64,000 nt of DNA from Chryseobacterium sp. OV279 (GCF_900128945.1 NZ_FQUD01000004.1:558001-622000), one strand, 5' to 3'; positions 1 to 8,669 are shown, numbered from the stretch's first letter. The notes: generated from the letters alone by a model not told the origin. Numbers and translations are program-made.

Positions 1-98
1 TGATCTGTATCCATTCCCTTCATCGGAATGAATGAAATTGGTTCCACCTGTGCTTTTCCTTTGTAGAATATGGAATCATTTTGATCCGGATAAACCAT
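1..98 (-). CDS. Possible 5' part of an unidentified gene, cut by the window edge
   Basis: Reading the minus strand from an ATG at 98 gives 32 open codons up to the window edge. The plus-strand frames I checked across this stretch contain stops. The residue mix (acidic, aromatic and proline residues; it begins MVYPDQNDS) looks like coding sequence. The ATG lies directly after the T-tract of the terminator at 99-129 and has no leader, so this ATG may not be the true start, or the frame may be open by chance. I do not recognise a family from so short a piece. Confidence 0.3.
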   Translation of the reverse strand, partial: MVYPDQNDSIFYKGKAQVEPISFIPMKGMDTD

Positions 99-129
99 AA
101 AAAAAACCGGCGAATGAGTTTCACCGGTT
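99..129 (-). terminator. Intrinsic terminator of the 90-aa secreted protein gene
   Basis: On the minus strand a 10-bp stem (105-114 pairing with 120-129, one G-T wobble) with a 5-base loop is followed by an unbroken T-tract at about 99-106. It lies 43 bases past the stop codon of the gene at 172-444. Confidence 0.85.
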
Positions 130-171
130 CTTCGAAATTTGATTATGAAAATAACAACTATATGTTAAAGT

Positions 172-444
172 TTACTTGTTGGCTTTGTACCTCTTGTCTG
201 GAGTACCGTCTTTCTTAAGGTTTTTGTTTTCTTTATACCTTTTGTCCGGTGTTCCGTCTTTTTTCATTTTTACTGCAGGTTGAGCTGATTTAGCCGTTGC
301 TGCCGGCTGAGCCGTTTTAGCGGCCGGAGCTTTTACTGTTTTTGCCGTGTGATGAGGAGCTGCGGTAGTTGCCGGAGCGGTTTGCTGTGCAGTTGCAAAT
401 CCTAGTCCTAATGCTAGTGACATTGCTGTTAATAATTTTTTCAT
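172..444 (-). CDS. Small secreted Ala/Pro/Thr-rich protein with a C-terminal lysine-rich repeat
   Basis: The 90-residue product starts with a signal peptide (MKKLLTAMSLALGLGFATA, predicted cleavage before QQ). A low-complexity Ala/Thr/Pro/Lys linker of about 40 residues follows. The C-terminus holds two near-identical copies of the 11-residue unit KKDGTPDKRYK, separated by a four-residue ENKN-type spacer. Small proteins with KKDGTPDxRYK units are common in Chryseobacterium and relatives as uncharacterised exported proteins. The charged tail could bind an anionic surface, but that is speculation. A good terminator follows the gene. No enzymatic motif is visible. Confidence 0.8.
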   Translation of the reverse strand: MKKLLTAMSLALGLGFATAQQTAPATTAAPHHTAKTVKAPAAKTAQPAATAKSAQPAVKMKKDGTPDKRYKENKNLKKDGTPDKRYKANK

Positions 445-576
445 GAGGGTGTATTGTTTATTTTTTCTTGAGTAAAGATATACAAAAAACGGGCTGAAAA
501 ACTGAGATTTAGAACCTTAACTAAAGTTTATTACTGCTTAAAAAAAACTTAAAGCAAACGTTTTGAAAATAAAATA

Positions 577-603
577 AGCCTGCTTTCATAATGAAAACAG
601 GCT
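577..603 (-). terminator. Intrinsic terminator after the 130-aa lipoprotein gene
   Basis: A long, nearly perfect hairpin (AGCCTG/CAGGCT at the base, with the A/T-rich centre also pairing) lies 24 bases beyond the stop of the minus-strand lipoprotein gene. On that strand it is followed by a T-rich stretch. Confidence 0.75.
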
Positions 604-626
604 CAATTGTAAATATGAATGTTGAT

Positions 627-1019
627 TTATCGTGTACAGTTTGCGGTCCACGTTTTGCCATCCTTGATGTATAAGATTTTCAATTCATTATTGTCAATTC
701 TTATATAAGATGTAGCACTGGCACCGATCATCACAAGGGTATGATCCCCTGACTGCTGAAATTCCACTCCGTTAAGATCCGGAATGCCGTTTGAGAAAGC
801 AAAATTATATTTCGTTCCACTGGCGATTTTTGTTACAAAAACACTTCCGTTATCTGTACTGTTGTTGGTAGATCCGTCATTGTAAGAGATGCTTCCTTTG
901 TAAGTTCCTGCGAAGAAATCATTGTTTACAGGATCATCGTCATTACTGCATGAAGCGAAAGATAATGTGGCCACTAATACCAGCATAAGTACCCCTAAGA
1001 TTCTGATTGCTTTTTTCAT
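627..1019 (-). CDS. Small lipoprotein, function unknown
   Basis: The 130-residue product has a lipoprotein signal: a basic start, a hydrophobic segment at residues 7-21, then a lipobox ending FASC (Cys at about residue 24). The acidic SNDDD sequence after the Cys is the surface-export type of signal often seen in Bacteroidetes. The mature part of about 105 residues is rich in Asn, Ser, Thr and Gly and looks like a small beta-sheet domain, with an internal Cys near the C-terminus. I cannot assign a function. It is transcribed alone and divergently from mfd. Confidence 0.85.
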   Translation of the reverse strand: MKKAIRILGVLMLVLVATLSFASCSNDDDPVNNDFFAGTYKGSISYNDGSTNNSTDNGSVFVTKIASGTKYNFAFSNGIPDLNGVEFQQSGDHTLVMIGASATSYIRIDNNELKILYIKDGKTWTANCTR

Positions 1020-1203
1020 AATACTATTTCTTTAAAAGTTTGATGAGAGTAAAAGGCCAAACACTGTGCCATGCAATAAAATGAGAATTTTTTTAACTTT
1101 TTATTAGATAAGTTTGTAAAAAATTAAGATTTGGGTATGTATTTAGTTGTTTTGTGTAGGTTTTGGTAAAATAAGACTTATCCTGTGAAGAAAAAATTAT
1201 CCT

Positions 1204-1211
1204 TACCTTTG
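1204..1211 (+). promoter_or_regulatory. Candidate -7 element upstream of mfd
   Basis: TACCTTTG matches the Bacteroidetes -7 consensus TAnnTTTG and lies 64 bases before the mfd ATG. I see no well-spaced -33 TTG, so this is only a candidate. Confidence 0.35.
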
Positions 1212-1275
1212 TTGAGCATCAACGGTTTCGGAACACTCCCGAAATCGCTTTTGTCGTTTTATACCATTACTATTT

Positions 1276-4200
1276 ATGCAGCTAAAACCTATTCACGAAA
1301 AATTTCTTCCCGATCTTCTTCAGAAAGAATTTGGAAAGGAAATCTTTACTCAGTTAGAAAGCAGCCAGCATATTTCCGTGAAGGGAAGTGCAGGCTCGTC
1401 GGTTTCCATTTTTGTTGCCGAACTTTTTTTAACGCAGAAAAAAACTATTCTCTATCTGGTAGATGACAAGGAAGATGCCCTGTACGCCAATACGGAAATG
1501 GAAGATCTGCTTGGGAAAGAAAAGGTTTTGTATTTTCCGGCTACTCATCTTGAGCCTTATCAGGTAGAGAAAACGCAGAATGCCAATCTTGTGTTGAGAA
1601 CGGAGGTTTTAAATAAAATCAATTCCGGGAAGTCACCCAAAGTGATTGTGGCATATGCGGGAGCATTATCTGAAAAGGTATTAAAGAAAGAAGACTTTAA
1701 AGCGATTTCGCATCATATAAAAGTAGGTGACCAGCTGGATTTTGATTTTGTAGATGAGTTGCTGAATCATTATAACTTCCAGCAGGCAGATTTCGTTTCA
1801 GAACCGGGAGAATTTTCCGTGAGAGGAGGAATCGTTGATGTATTCTCTTACTCTTATGAAAAGCCGTACCGTCTTACATTCTTTGGAAATGAAGTGGAAA
1901 ACATCAAGACTTTTGATATTGAAACCCAGTTGTCCGTAGATAAAGTAAAAGACTTTCAGTTGGTTTCCAATATGAATTTTTCGGTAACCGGAACCAGAGT
2001 TTCTCTGCTTCAGCTTTTGCCTAAAGAAAGTTTTGTAGTGTCCAGAAATGGAGCTGTCGGGATGCAGAAGATCAGATCATTTTACGAAAGATCACTGGAG
2101 AAATACGAAACATTAAATAAAGATATTGCCCACAGAAGGCCTCAGGAGCTTTTTATTTCAGATCAGGAATTCCTGTTTGATTTTAAAAAGTTTAAAACCG
2201 TTGATTTCGCGGGCACTTCCATGGAAGGGCTTAAAGAACTCACTGAGATCAAAGTGGAGCAGCTTCCACAGCCTTCTTTCCATAAAAACTTTGAATTGCT
2301 GATTGAGGACTTGGAAGAAAAGCAGAACGAAGGTTTTGATACCTGGATCTCTTTTTCTACAGAAAAGCAGAAAGAAAGACTGGAATCTATATTCGAAGAG
2401 CTGGAGAATGAACTTCCTTTTAAAAGTTTCAGATCTGAGCTGCATGAAGGTTTTGTAGACCATGTGCACAAGATTTTGGTGTACACCGATCATCAGATTT
2501 TTGACCGTTACCAGAGATATAAAGCCAAGAATACCTTTGCAAAATCTGAACAGCTTACCTTGAAAGATCTTATGTCTCTGAAAATCGGAGATTATATTGC
2601 TCACATTGATCATGGAATCGGAAAATTCATGGGACTGGTTAAAGTGAATAATGACGGGAAAATTCAGGAATGTTTTAAGTTAACCTATAAAAATGGAGAC
2701 TTGTTATATGTAAGCATCCATTCCCTTCATAAGATTTCAAAATACAACGGTCCGGACGGAAAAGAAATTGTACTGAGTAAACTCGGTTCTCCGGCCTGGA
2801 AATCATTAAAACAGAAAACAAAAACGAAAGTAAAACAGATTGCTTTTGACCTTATAAGACTATACGCCGAAAGAAAAACGGCAAAAGGATTTTCATATAC
2901 ACCCGATTCTTATCTGCAGAATGAGCTGGAAGCGAGCTTTATTTATGAAGATACTCCGGATCAGGAAAAAGCAACCATTGATGTAAAAAGAGATATGGAA
3001 GCGGATACGGTGATGGACAGACTTGTTTGCGGTGACGTAGGTTTCGGTAAAACGGAGGTGGCGATTCGTGCTGCATTCAAAGCGGCAACAGACGGAAAGC
3101 AGGTTGCTGTATTGGTTCCAACAACGATTCTGGCATTCCAGCATTTCAGAAGTTTCAAAGAAAGACTGAAAGATTTTCCAGTGAATGTTTCTTATGTCAA
3201 CAGATTCAGAACGGCCAAACAGAAAGCGGAAGCGCTGGACGGCCTTAAAAACGGAAAAGTAGATATTATTATAGGAACCCATCAGTTGGTCAGCAGTTCG
3301 GTTAAGTTCAAAGATCTTGGCCTGTTAATCATTGATGAAGAACATAAATTCGGTGTATCCGTGAAAGATAAACTGAAAACACTGAAAAATAATGTAGACA
3401 CACTTACCTTAACGGCGACTCCGATTCCGAGAACGCTTCAGTTTTCATTAATGGCAGCGAGAGACCTTTCGGTGATCAAAACGCCACCGCCCAACAGACA
3501 GCCTGTGGATACCCAGCTGATTGGGTTTAGTGAGGAAATTTTGAGAGATGCTGTTTCTTATGAACTTCAGAGAGATGGGCAGGTTTATTTTATCAATAAC
3601 AGGGTGGAAAACCTTAAAGATATTGCCGGACTTATCCAAAGATTGGTTCCTGATGCGAGAGTTATTACAGGACACGGCCAGATGGAAGGCAGGCAGCTGG
3701 AAAAGAACGTCCTTGATTTCATGGAAGGGAAATATGACGTTCTGGTCGCTACTACCATTGTTGAAAGTGGAGTAGACGTTCCGAATGCCAATACCATCTT
3801 CATCAATGATGCCCAAAGATTCGGGATGGCAGATCTTCACCAGATGAGAGGAAGGGTAGGACGAAGCAACAGGAAAGCATTTTGCTACCTGATCACGCCT
3901 CCATATGATATGATTACTTCTGATGCACGAAAGCGTCTTGAAGCTATCGAACAGTTCTCTGATTTGGGAAGCGGTTTCCAGATTGCGATGAAGGATCTTG
4001 AAATCCGTGGTGCGGGAGATCTTCTGGGTGCGGAACAGAGTGGATTTATCAATGAGATGGGCTTTGAAACCTATCAGAAACTGATGCAGGAAGCTCTGGA
4101 GGAATTAAAAGATGATGCAGATTTTGAAAACCTTTTCGATAATGAAGAGGACAGACAGAAGCTGTTTAAATCTGTCAAAGACGTCAATATTGATACTGAC

Positions 4201-4644
4201 CTTGAACTGATGCTCCCTGATTTCTATATCTCGAATACGGAAGAACGACTTTTACTGTATCAGAAAATTGCTGAAATTGATAATGAAAAGGATCTTTATC
4301 AGTTCGAACTTGAACTGATAGACCGTTTTGGAGCACTGCCGAAAGAAGCTGTCAATTTATTGAAAAGTGTTGCGCTGAAGTGGCTGGCTGCTGATATAGG
4401 GTTTGAAAAGATCGTTATGAAGAATGGGGTGTTTTTAGGATATTTTCCGGCTAATCCTCAGGATAAATTTTATCAGACAGACAGATTCAGACATATCATC
4501 AGTTATTTAACACAAAATCCTGCAGAAGCTCAATTGAAAGAAAAGATCGGGAAAGAGGGAAATCTGCTGATGATGAGAAAAGAAAAGGTGAAAAATGTAG
4601 ATGAGGTGAATATACTTCTGAAGACCATCATCGGGCATCAATAA
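1276..4644 (+). CDS. mfd: Transcription-repair coupling factor Mfd
   Basis: The product of 1122 residues has the usual Mfd length. Mfd displaces RNA polymerase stalled at DNA lesions and recruits UvrA for nucleotide excision repair. The N-terminal 400 residues form the UvrB-homology and linker region (GGIVDVFSY is visible). A CarD-like RNA-polymerase-interaction domain starts near residue 436 (IGDYIAHIDHGIGKF). The superfamily 2 translocase follows, with Walker A GDVGFGKTE near 585, the DEEH box near 685, and motif TATPIPRTL after that. The TRG and C-terminal D7 regions complete the protein. The ATG at 1276 fits the start of homologues. The gene is monocistronic. Confidence 0.97.
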   Translation: MQLKPIHEKFLPDLLQKEFGKEIFTQLESSQHISVKGSAGSSVSIFVAELFLTQKKTILYLVDDKEDALYANTEMEDLLGKEKVLYFPATHLEPYQVEKTQNANLVLRTEVLNKINSGKSPKVIVAYAGALSEKVLKKEDFKAISHHIKVGDQLDFDFVDELLNHYNFQQADFVSEPGEFSVRGGIVDVFSYSYEKPYRLTFFGNEVENIKTFDIETQLSVDKVKDFQLVSNMNFSVTGTRVSLLQLLPKESFVVSRNGAVGMQKIRSFYERSLEKYETLNKDIAHRRPQELFISDQEFLFDFKKFKTVDFAGTSMEGLKELTEIKVEQLPQPSFHKNFELLIEDLEEKQNEGFDTWISFSTEKQKERLESIFEELENELPFKSFRSELHEGFVDHVHKILVYTDHQIFDRYQRYKAKNTFAKSEQLTLKDLMSLKIGDYIAHIDHGIGKFMGLVKVNNDGKIQECFKLTYKNGDLLYVSIHSLHKISKYNGPDGKEIVLSKLGSPAWKSLKQKTKTKVKQIAFDLIRLYAERKTAKGFSYTPDSYLQNELEASFIYEDTPDQEKATIDVKRDMEADTVMDRLVCGDVGFGKTEVAIRAAFKAATDGKQVAVLVPTTILAFQHFRSFKERLKDFPVNVSYVNRFRTAKQKAEALDGLKNGKVDIIIGTHQLVSSSVKFKDLGLLIIDEEHKFGVSVKDKLKTLKNNVDTLTLTATPIPRTLQFSLMAARDLSVIKTPPPNRQPVDTQLIGFSEEILRDAVSYELQRDGQVYFINNRVENLKDIAGLIQRLVPDARVITGHGQMEGRQLEKNVLDFMEGKYDVLVATTIVESGVDVPNANTIFINDAQRFGMADLHQMRGRVGRSNRKAFCYLITPPYDMITSDARKRLEAIEQFSDLGSGFQIAMKDLEIRGAGDLLGAEQSGFINEMGFETYQKLMQEALEELKDDADFENLFDNEEDRQKLFKSVKDVNIDTDLELMLPDFYISNTEERLLLYQKIAEIDNEKDLYQFELELIDRFGALPKEAVNLLKSVALKWLAADIGFEKIVMKNGVFLGYFPANPQDKFYQTDRFRHIISYLTQNPAEAQLKEKIGKEGNLLMMRKEKVKNVDEVNILLKTIIGHQ

Positions 4645-4683
4645 GCTGATACGTTTTTTTTGGGTATGGAACGGGTTTGAGAG

Positions 4684-4720
4684 TGGGAGAGTTTTAAGGT
4701 TTGAAAGTTTTGTCTTCGGT
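4684..4720. repeat. Degenerate GAGAGTTT/GGTTTGA intergenic repeat (left copy)
   Basis: The stretch after mfd is a degenerate series of GAGAGT, GGTTTGA and AAAGTTTTG words. The same words occur in the opposite orientation at about 61128-61195, the other repeat-rich spacer of this window. It has no open frame of coding character. Confidence 0.45.
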
Positions 4721-4754
4721 TACCTAATACCTTAAGTCTCAAGTCTACCCAAAT

Positions 4755-4796
4755 TCACCATTAACCTACGAAGCAAAATTGACCATTCACTTTTCG
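4755..4796 (-). repeat. Dispersed intergenic repeat, copy 1
   Basis: On the minus strand this stretch carries the words GTGAATGGTCAATTTTGC and TTCG, giving about 22 identical bases with a copy at about 60971-60992 on the plus strand. Both copies are in gene-free spacers. The rest of the 4645-5185 spacer holds the degenerate repeat, one hairpin and the promoter of the next gene. Confidence 0.65.
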
Positions 4797-4861
4797 TAAT
4801 CTTGGCGTTATGGACTCAGGATAATTAGAACAAATGTACCACACTTTTGTGCCCATAAATT

Positions 4862-4902
4862 AAAAAGAGATGTGAATTTAAGTTTTCAGGTCTCTTTTTT
4901 TT
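4862..4902 (+). terminator. Terminator-like hairpin in the mfd downstream spacer
   Basis: AAAAAGAGA pairs perfectly with TCTCTTTTT across a loop of about 20 bases, and the T-tract continues to 4902. It lies about 220 bases after mfd, so it either ends a long mfd 3' region or terminates a short transcript from the spacer. Confidence 0.55.
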
Positions 4903-5165
4903 GTTAAAAAAGTTTGACTTAAAAGCAAAAAAAATGTGGTACCACGCCTGTTTTAACGTGTTTTAAAATCACAGTATAATGATAAAAAATAGTGCTGTAT
5001 CTACCATTATTAAGGAGTTTGGAGACTGTCGGTCTTTTTAAACGTGAAAAAAAGTGAAGGTTTGTAGTAATAATTCTACTTTTCTGTACAATTAATTCTA
5101 CACCGTAATCACTTTATTTCTACGTGTTTAAAGGCTTATAAATGGTTTTTTATGAATTAAATTCA

Positions 5166-5173
5166 TACCTTTG
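5166..5173 (+). promoter_or_regulatory. -7 promoter element of the QVGIGT paralogue operon
   Basis: TACCTTTG followed by CA is a perfect TAnnTTTG element. It lies 12 bases before the ATG at 5186, which implies a very short 5' leader. It also argues against a TTG start at 5171, which would overlap the promoter. Confidence 0.6.
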
Positions 5174-5185
5174 CAGCCCTTAATT

Positions 5186-6007
5186 ATGAAAAAAATTATC
5201 TATTGTTGCGCAGCCGGTTTCTTATCGTTTTGTGCCAACGCGCAGGTGGGAATTGGGACAGCTTCTCCTAAATCTACTCTCGATGTCAACGGGAAAATCA
5301 CCTTAAGAAAAGAACTTAGAGTAGGCGGTACTTCAGATCAGGCAGGAAATGCAGGATTGAACGGCCAGGTTTTGGTTTCACAGGGAGAAGGTTTGCCTCC
5401 TGTCTGGAAATCATTGAATGTTTCCTTTATGGAAGAGGGACAGTACAAATTGATCAATTCGTACCTGTCATCAGATCAAGCAGGTATTACAGACCTTTCA
5501 AACGGTATAGAGGCAGACAATATCTATAAAAATAATGTAGGTGACGATATTACGGATGTGACAAAAGGAAAGTGGTCTAAAATAGCCGGACTTGCGAACA
5601 ATTTTGTCATCAAGAATGGAAAAAACAGACTGACGTATCAGTTTCAGACAGGTATAGAGATGAAGGCTCCGAATTCAACAACGTCTCAGTCTGTGACGTT
5701 TACCTGTGGTGTTTTCAGAAACGGAAAGCTGGTAGCGGTACGTCCTGATAAAGTGGTTTCCAATAACAATACAGAGAAATCCGGTATTCAGGATTATATT
5801 TTCACACTGAACTATACAGAGCAGAATGTTCCTGTGGGAACGCAGAAACTTGAAGTGGCCTGTAGAAAAATCAATACTTCCAATCTCAATTCACAATTTA
5901 CGGTCGGACGTAATGTTTCCGATACCAATACGGTTTCCAATGCATTTACCCTTGAGTCTATCATGAAAATAGATGTTATTGAGTACGTAACTTATAAAAG
6001 CAATTAA
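5186..6007 (+). CDS. Secreted QVGIGT/LDVNG family protein, first of three tandem paralogues
   Basis: The product of 273 residues begins with a signal peptide (MKKIIYCCAAGFLSFCANA) that ends just before QVGIGT. The motif QVGIGTxxPxxxLDVNGKI opens the mature protein, as in many exported Bacteroidetes proteins of unknown function. The next conserved block is GQVLVSQGEGxPPVWKSL, followed by a Ser/Thr/Asn-rich beta-type C-terminal region with two Cys residues that recur in the downstream paralogues (TCGVF, VACRK). I see no T9SS sorting domain. The ATG at 5186 is preferred to an upstream TTG at 5171 because the latter lies in the promoter. Three bases separate it from the next gene's start. Confidence 0.85.
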   Translation: MKKIIYCCAAGFLSFCANAQVGIGTASPKSTLDVNGKITLRKELRVGGTSDQAGNAGLNGQVLVSQGEGLPPVWKSLNVSFMEEGQYKLINSYLSSDQAGITDLSNGIEADNIYKNNVGDDITDVTKGKWSKIAGLANNFVIKNGKNRLTYQFQTGIEMKAPNSTTSQSVTFTCGVFRNGKLVAVRPDKVVSNNNTEKSGIQDYIFTLNYTEQNVPVGTQKLEVACRKINTSNLNSQFTVGRNVSDTNTVSNAFTLESIMKIDVIEYVTYKSN

Positions 6008-6010
6008 TTG

Positions 6011-6826
6011 ATGAAAAATATTATATCAATCCTGTTGGTCATGGCAGGACTGTCTCTTTCTGCTCAGGTGGGAATCAATACAGGTTCACCGAAAGCAAAG
6101 ATGGATGTCAATGGTGATGTCAATTTAAGAAATAAAATCGTTGTTCTGAACGCTCAGGACAATACCCTTTCTCAAGGGAATAATGATCAGATCCTTGTTT
6201 CTCAGGGAGTAGGGTATGCACCCATCTGGAAAAGTCTTCGTATTCCTGAATATGAACCGAATAAATTCTATTTAATATTCAATAACTCCTTTTCAGACAG
6301 AGTAGGGGTGAAATTTACCAGCGGAGAACAGTCTACCATCGCTGCAAAAAATACAGCCTTTACTAAAGGTGCTGATATTACCAGCCTTCCGGGATTTAAG
6401 AAAATCGCTGGTCTGTCACAGCCTATCAGTGTATTCAGTACAGACAGTAAGACGTATTTTCAGTTTGAAACGGTGGTACAGGCCAATCTTCCGGCCAATG
6501 GAACGACGGATATTTCTATAGATTATGCCTGTGGTATTTTTGTGGATGACAAGCTGGTTAATCTTAGACAGAGAAACTTAAAAGCCAGTAGCGCAACCAG
6601 TACTTTCATCACACACAATCAAATCGGGGTTGTAGCGAATTTGTCTAAAGGACAGCACACGGTAAGTGTTGCCTGCTCAAGGCTGGCCTCTTACAGAACG
6701 GACAATGATGTGGTGCTGGCTGTGGGAATCAATGCGGAGACGAATATCAACAGCTTTATCGCCCAGTCTTCCCTGAAAGTGGATGTATACGAGATTCCTC
6801 AGGTATTTAACCCAATTATAAATTAA
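6011..6826 (+). CDS. Secreted QVGINT/MDVNG family protein, second tandem paralogue
   Basis: The product of 271 residues has the plan of its upstream neighbour: signal peptide (MKNIISILLVMAGLSLSA), QVGINTGSPKAKMDVNGD, then QILVSQGVGYAPIWKSL. The C-terminal region carries the paired Cys blocks YACGIF and VACSR. It starts only three bases after the previous stop, with an ATG at 6011, so the genes are probably co-transcribed. It appears to be a diverged duplicate. No enzymatic motif is visible, and the function is unknown. Confidence 0.85.
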   Translation: MKNIISILLVMAGLSLSAQVGINTGSPKAKMDVNGDVNLRNKIVVLNAQDNTLSQGNNDQILVSQGVGYAPIWKSLRIPEYEPNKFYLIFNNSFSDRVGVKFTSGEQSTIAAKNTAFTKGADITSLPGFKKIAGLSQPISVFSTDSKTYFQFETVVQANLPANGTTDISIDYACGIFVDDKLVNLRQRNLKASSATSTFITHNQIGVVANLSKGQHTVSVACSRLASYRTDNDVVLAVGINAETNINSFIAQSSLKVDVYEIPQVFNPIIN

Positions 6827-6833
6827 TCCAGGC

Positions 6834-7577
6834 ATGAAAAAAATTATTATCATACAATCTTTGCTATGGGCTGTAGTGGCCACTGCACAGGTGGGAGTCA
6901 ATACACCCAATCCTGTTAATATGCTGGATGTAAACGGGGATATCAATGTAAGAAAAGAAGTAAGAACAGGAGGGACAAATCTCTTGAAAGGATCAGCCGG
7001 AGCTGCCGGAACTATTCTTCATAACAATTCTGAAATGAATACCAATGACTGGAAAAGCATTAAAATTGCAGACGGACAGGGGAGTATGTCTGTATTTTCA
7101 CTGAATACAGTGGCAGATCAGACCGGAGCGGTGTTTTCTTCTCCAAACGGAGTTACGACTCCTTATACGGAGGGTGCGGCTCTTACCAGTGCATGGACGG
7201 TTCTGCCCGGGACAAATGATACTTTCTCTATTACGAATGGTGTAAATAAAGTGGTTTTTACGTTCCAGACTACAGCGCAGAAAACAGGGAACAATAATTC
7301 GTCCTCAGGTTTTGCCTGCGGTGTTTTTGTAGATAACACCCTGAGAGCAGTGAGAACAGATGTATTAATCGGTTCCGAGGGAAGCTATAAGATTTTTAAT
7401 CTGAATGCTACGCTGACTAATCTTACCCCAAAGAATAATTATGCTGTAAAAGTGGCCTGTACCAAGAGAAACCTGAATTCAGGTACATTGGGAATAGGAA
7501 CAGCTGTTAATAATGAATTTCTGAATAATGAAATGTCACAGTCTGTTTTAACGACTTCAGTATTGCAGCCTTATTAA
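6834..7577 (+). CDS. Secreted QVGVNT/LDVNG family protein, third tandem paralogue
   Basis: The product of 247 residues has a signal peptide (MKKIIIIQSLLWAVVATA) followed by QVGVNTPNPVNMLDVNGD and a DWKSIK block equivalent to the WKSL block of the upstream paralogues. FACGVF and VACTK repeat the paired Cys blocks. It is the shortest and most diverged of the three. Seven bases separate it from the preceding stop, and a strong terminator follows, so 5186-7577 reads as a three-gene operon. Confidence 0.85.
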   Translation: MKKIIIIQSLLWAVVATAQVGVNTPNPVNMLDVNGDINVRKEVRTGGTNLLKGSAGAAGTILHNNSEMNTNDWKSIKIADGQGSMSVFSLNTVADQTGAVFSSPNGVTTPYTEGAALTSAWTVLPGTNDTFSITNGVNKVVFTFQTTAQKTGNNNSSSGFACGVFVDNTLRAVRTDVLIGSEGSYKIFNLNATLTNLTPKNNYAVKVACTKRNLNSGTLGIGTAVNNEFLNNEMSQSVLTTSVLQPY

Positions 7578-7597
7578 TTTCATAAGACAACTTATAT

Positions 7598-7634
7598 AAA
7601 AACCTAAAAGCATCATGTTTTTAGGTTTTTTTTG
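7598..7634 (+). terminator. Intrinsic terminator of the QVGIGT paralogue operon
   Basis: AAAACCTAAAA and TTTTTAGGTTTT pair across a short loop and run into a T-tract. It lies just beyond the stop at 7577. Confidence 0.85.
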
Positions 7635-7697
7635 AAAAAAGATATAGATTATTACGAATTTGTTGAATAAGTAAATGTTTTCATCGAAAAAATGAAT

Positions 7698-7705
7698 TAT
7701 ATTTG
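7698..7705 (+). promoter_or_regulatory. -7 promoter element of the lipoprotein gene at 7729
   Basis: TATATTTG matches TAnnTTTG and lies 23 bases before the ATG. I do not see a clear -33 TTG at normal spacing. Confidence 0.5.
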
Positions 7706-7728
7706 TAAACTCACTAAAATATTTTTTC

Positions 7729-8604
7729 ATGGGAAAAAACTATCTTTTTAAAGTCATTACCGGAGTGTTTTTCGGACTTCTGGTTTCTTGTGACAATTCT
7801 TCTTCAGACCAATTCGAGCCTAGTGCCAATGATGGCGGAAACAATGGGAACACAACACCTCCGCCTGCCAGAGTTCTGGAAAAGATCACTTTAAATTCCA
7901 ACATTCAGGAGGAGTATACCGTAAGCGGAGCCGTTTTTCAAAAGGGAATGTTAAAAGACGGAACTACCAATAATTACTATACAGGAACTGCTACATACAT
8001 CAATAACAAGATCGGGAAAATAAAATTTGTCGGAAGCCTTACCGGCAGTACAGTTTACGATTTCAGTGTAAGTGAAAACAGCAACGGCTATGTGTACAGT
8101 GCAACATGTACTGCGACAGCTGCAGTGGCACTGGATTCTTTTGTAAGTGATTATATTTTCACCTATGATACGGCGGGGAAAAAACTTGTGAAAATCATGG
8201 AGAAAAGAAAGGTGGCTGGAAATACGGCATACAGCCTGTTTACAGAAAGTACCTTTACGTATATGGGAGATAATATCTTCAAGGCGGAATGTCTTAAAGG
8301 AACCCTTACAGGAACTGGAGATCCTAATATGGCAACAGCTAAGAAAACTGTTTACAGCTACCAGAACTATGATTCAAAGATCAGCCCATTCTCTACACTT
8401 CCTAAGTCGTTCTTCACAGCGTGGAGCCTTCTCCGTCCTGAGAACTTCTACAGAATCTCTCCAAACAATCCTACATCGGTATTTGTAATGCCTCCATCTC
8501 CGGCACCGGGTGTGGATACTCCGATGACGTATCTGTATGATGCTTATAATTATCCTGTCTCTGATAAGAACCAGGCACTTAAATATGTTTACAGAACTTT
8601 ATAA
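7729..8604 (+). CDS. Lipoprotein, function unknown (paralogue of the next gene)
   Basis: The product of 291 residues has a lipoprotein signal with a lipobox LVSC (Cys at about residue 21) followed by a low-complexity Ser/Asn/Gly/Pro tether. The mature part shares blocks with the product of 8703-9647: an early xExITLNxNIQEEY-like strand, a YxYxGDNxxK block, an NYDSxISPFxxLPK block and a closing SPNNPxxxxVxxxPP block. These repeated polar strands suggest a beta-sheet surface domain. It has its own promoter and a weak hairpin after the stop. The family is known to me only as uncharacterised flavobacterial lipoproteins. Confidence 0.85.
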   Translation: MGKNYLFKVITGVFFGLLVSCDNSSSDQFEPSANDGGNNGNTTPPPARVLEKITLNSNIQEEYTVSGAVFQKGMLKDGTTNNYYTGTATYINNKIGKIKFVGSLTGSTVYDFSVSENSNGYVYSATCTATAAVALDSFVSDYIFTYDTAGKKLVKIMEKRKVAGNTAYSLFTESTFTYMGDNIFKAECLKGTLTGTGDPNMATAKKTVYSYQNYDSKISPFSTLPKSFFTAWSLLRPENFYRISPNNPTSVFVMPPSPAPGVDTPMTYLYDAYNYPVSDKNQALKYVYRTL

Positions 8605-8630
8605 ACCGGATTTGATTATCGGTTTTACTT
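8603..8630 (+). terminator. Weak terminator-like hairpin
   Basis: AAACCG (8603-8608) pairs with CGGTTT (8620-8625), followed by a short T-rich run. The stem overlaps the stop codon of the lipoprotein gene. Confidence 0.45.
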
Positions 8631-8669
8631 GAATATAAATAAAAACATAACTTTTATTCAGAAAAAAGT

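Noticed and set aside
1185..1466. Open frame of 93 codons overlapping the mfd start
   Set aside because: It runs in another frame through the mfd coding sequence, and mfd has clear homology from residue 1.
4645..5165. A tRNA or other structured RNA in the spacer after mfd
   Set aside because: No cloverleaf or known RNA motif is visible; the spacer holds degenerate repeats and one terminator-like hairpin.
5186..7577. T9SS cargo status for the three QVGxxT paralogues
   Set aside because: None has a recognisable C-terminal sorting domain; only ordinary signal peptides are visible.
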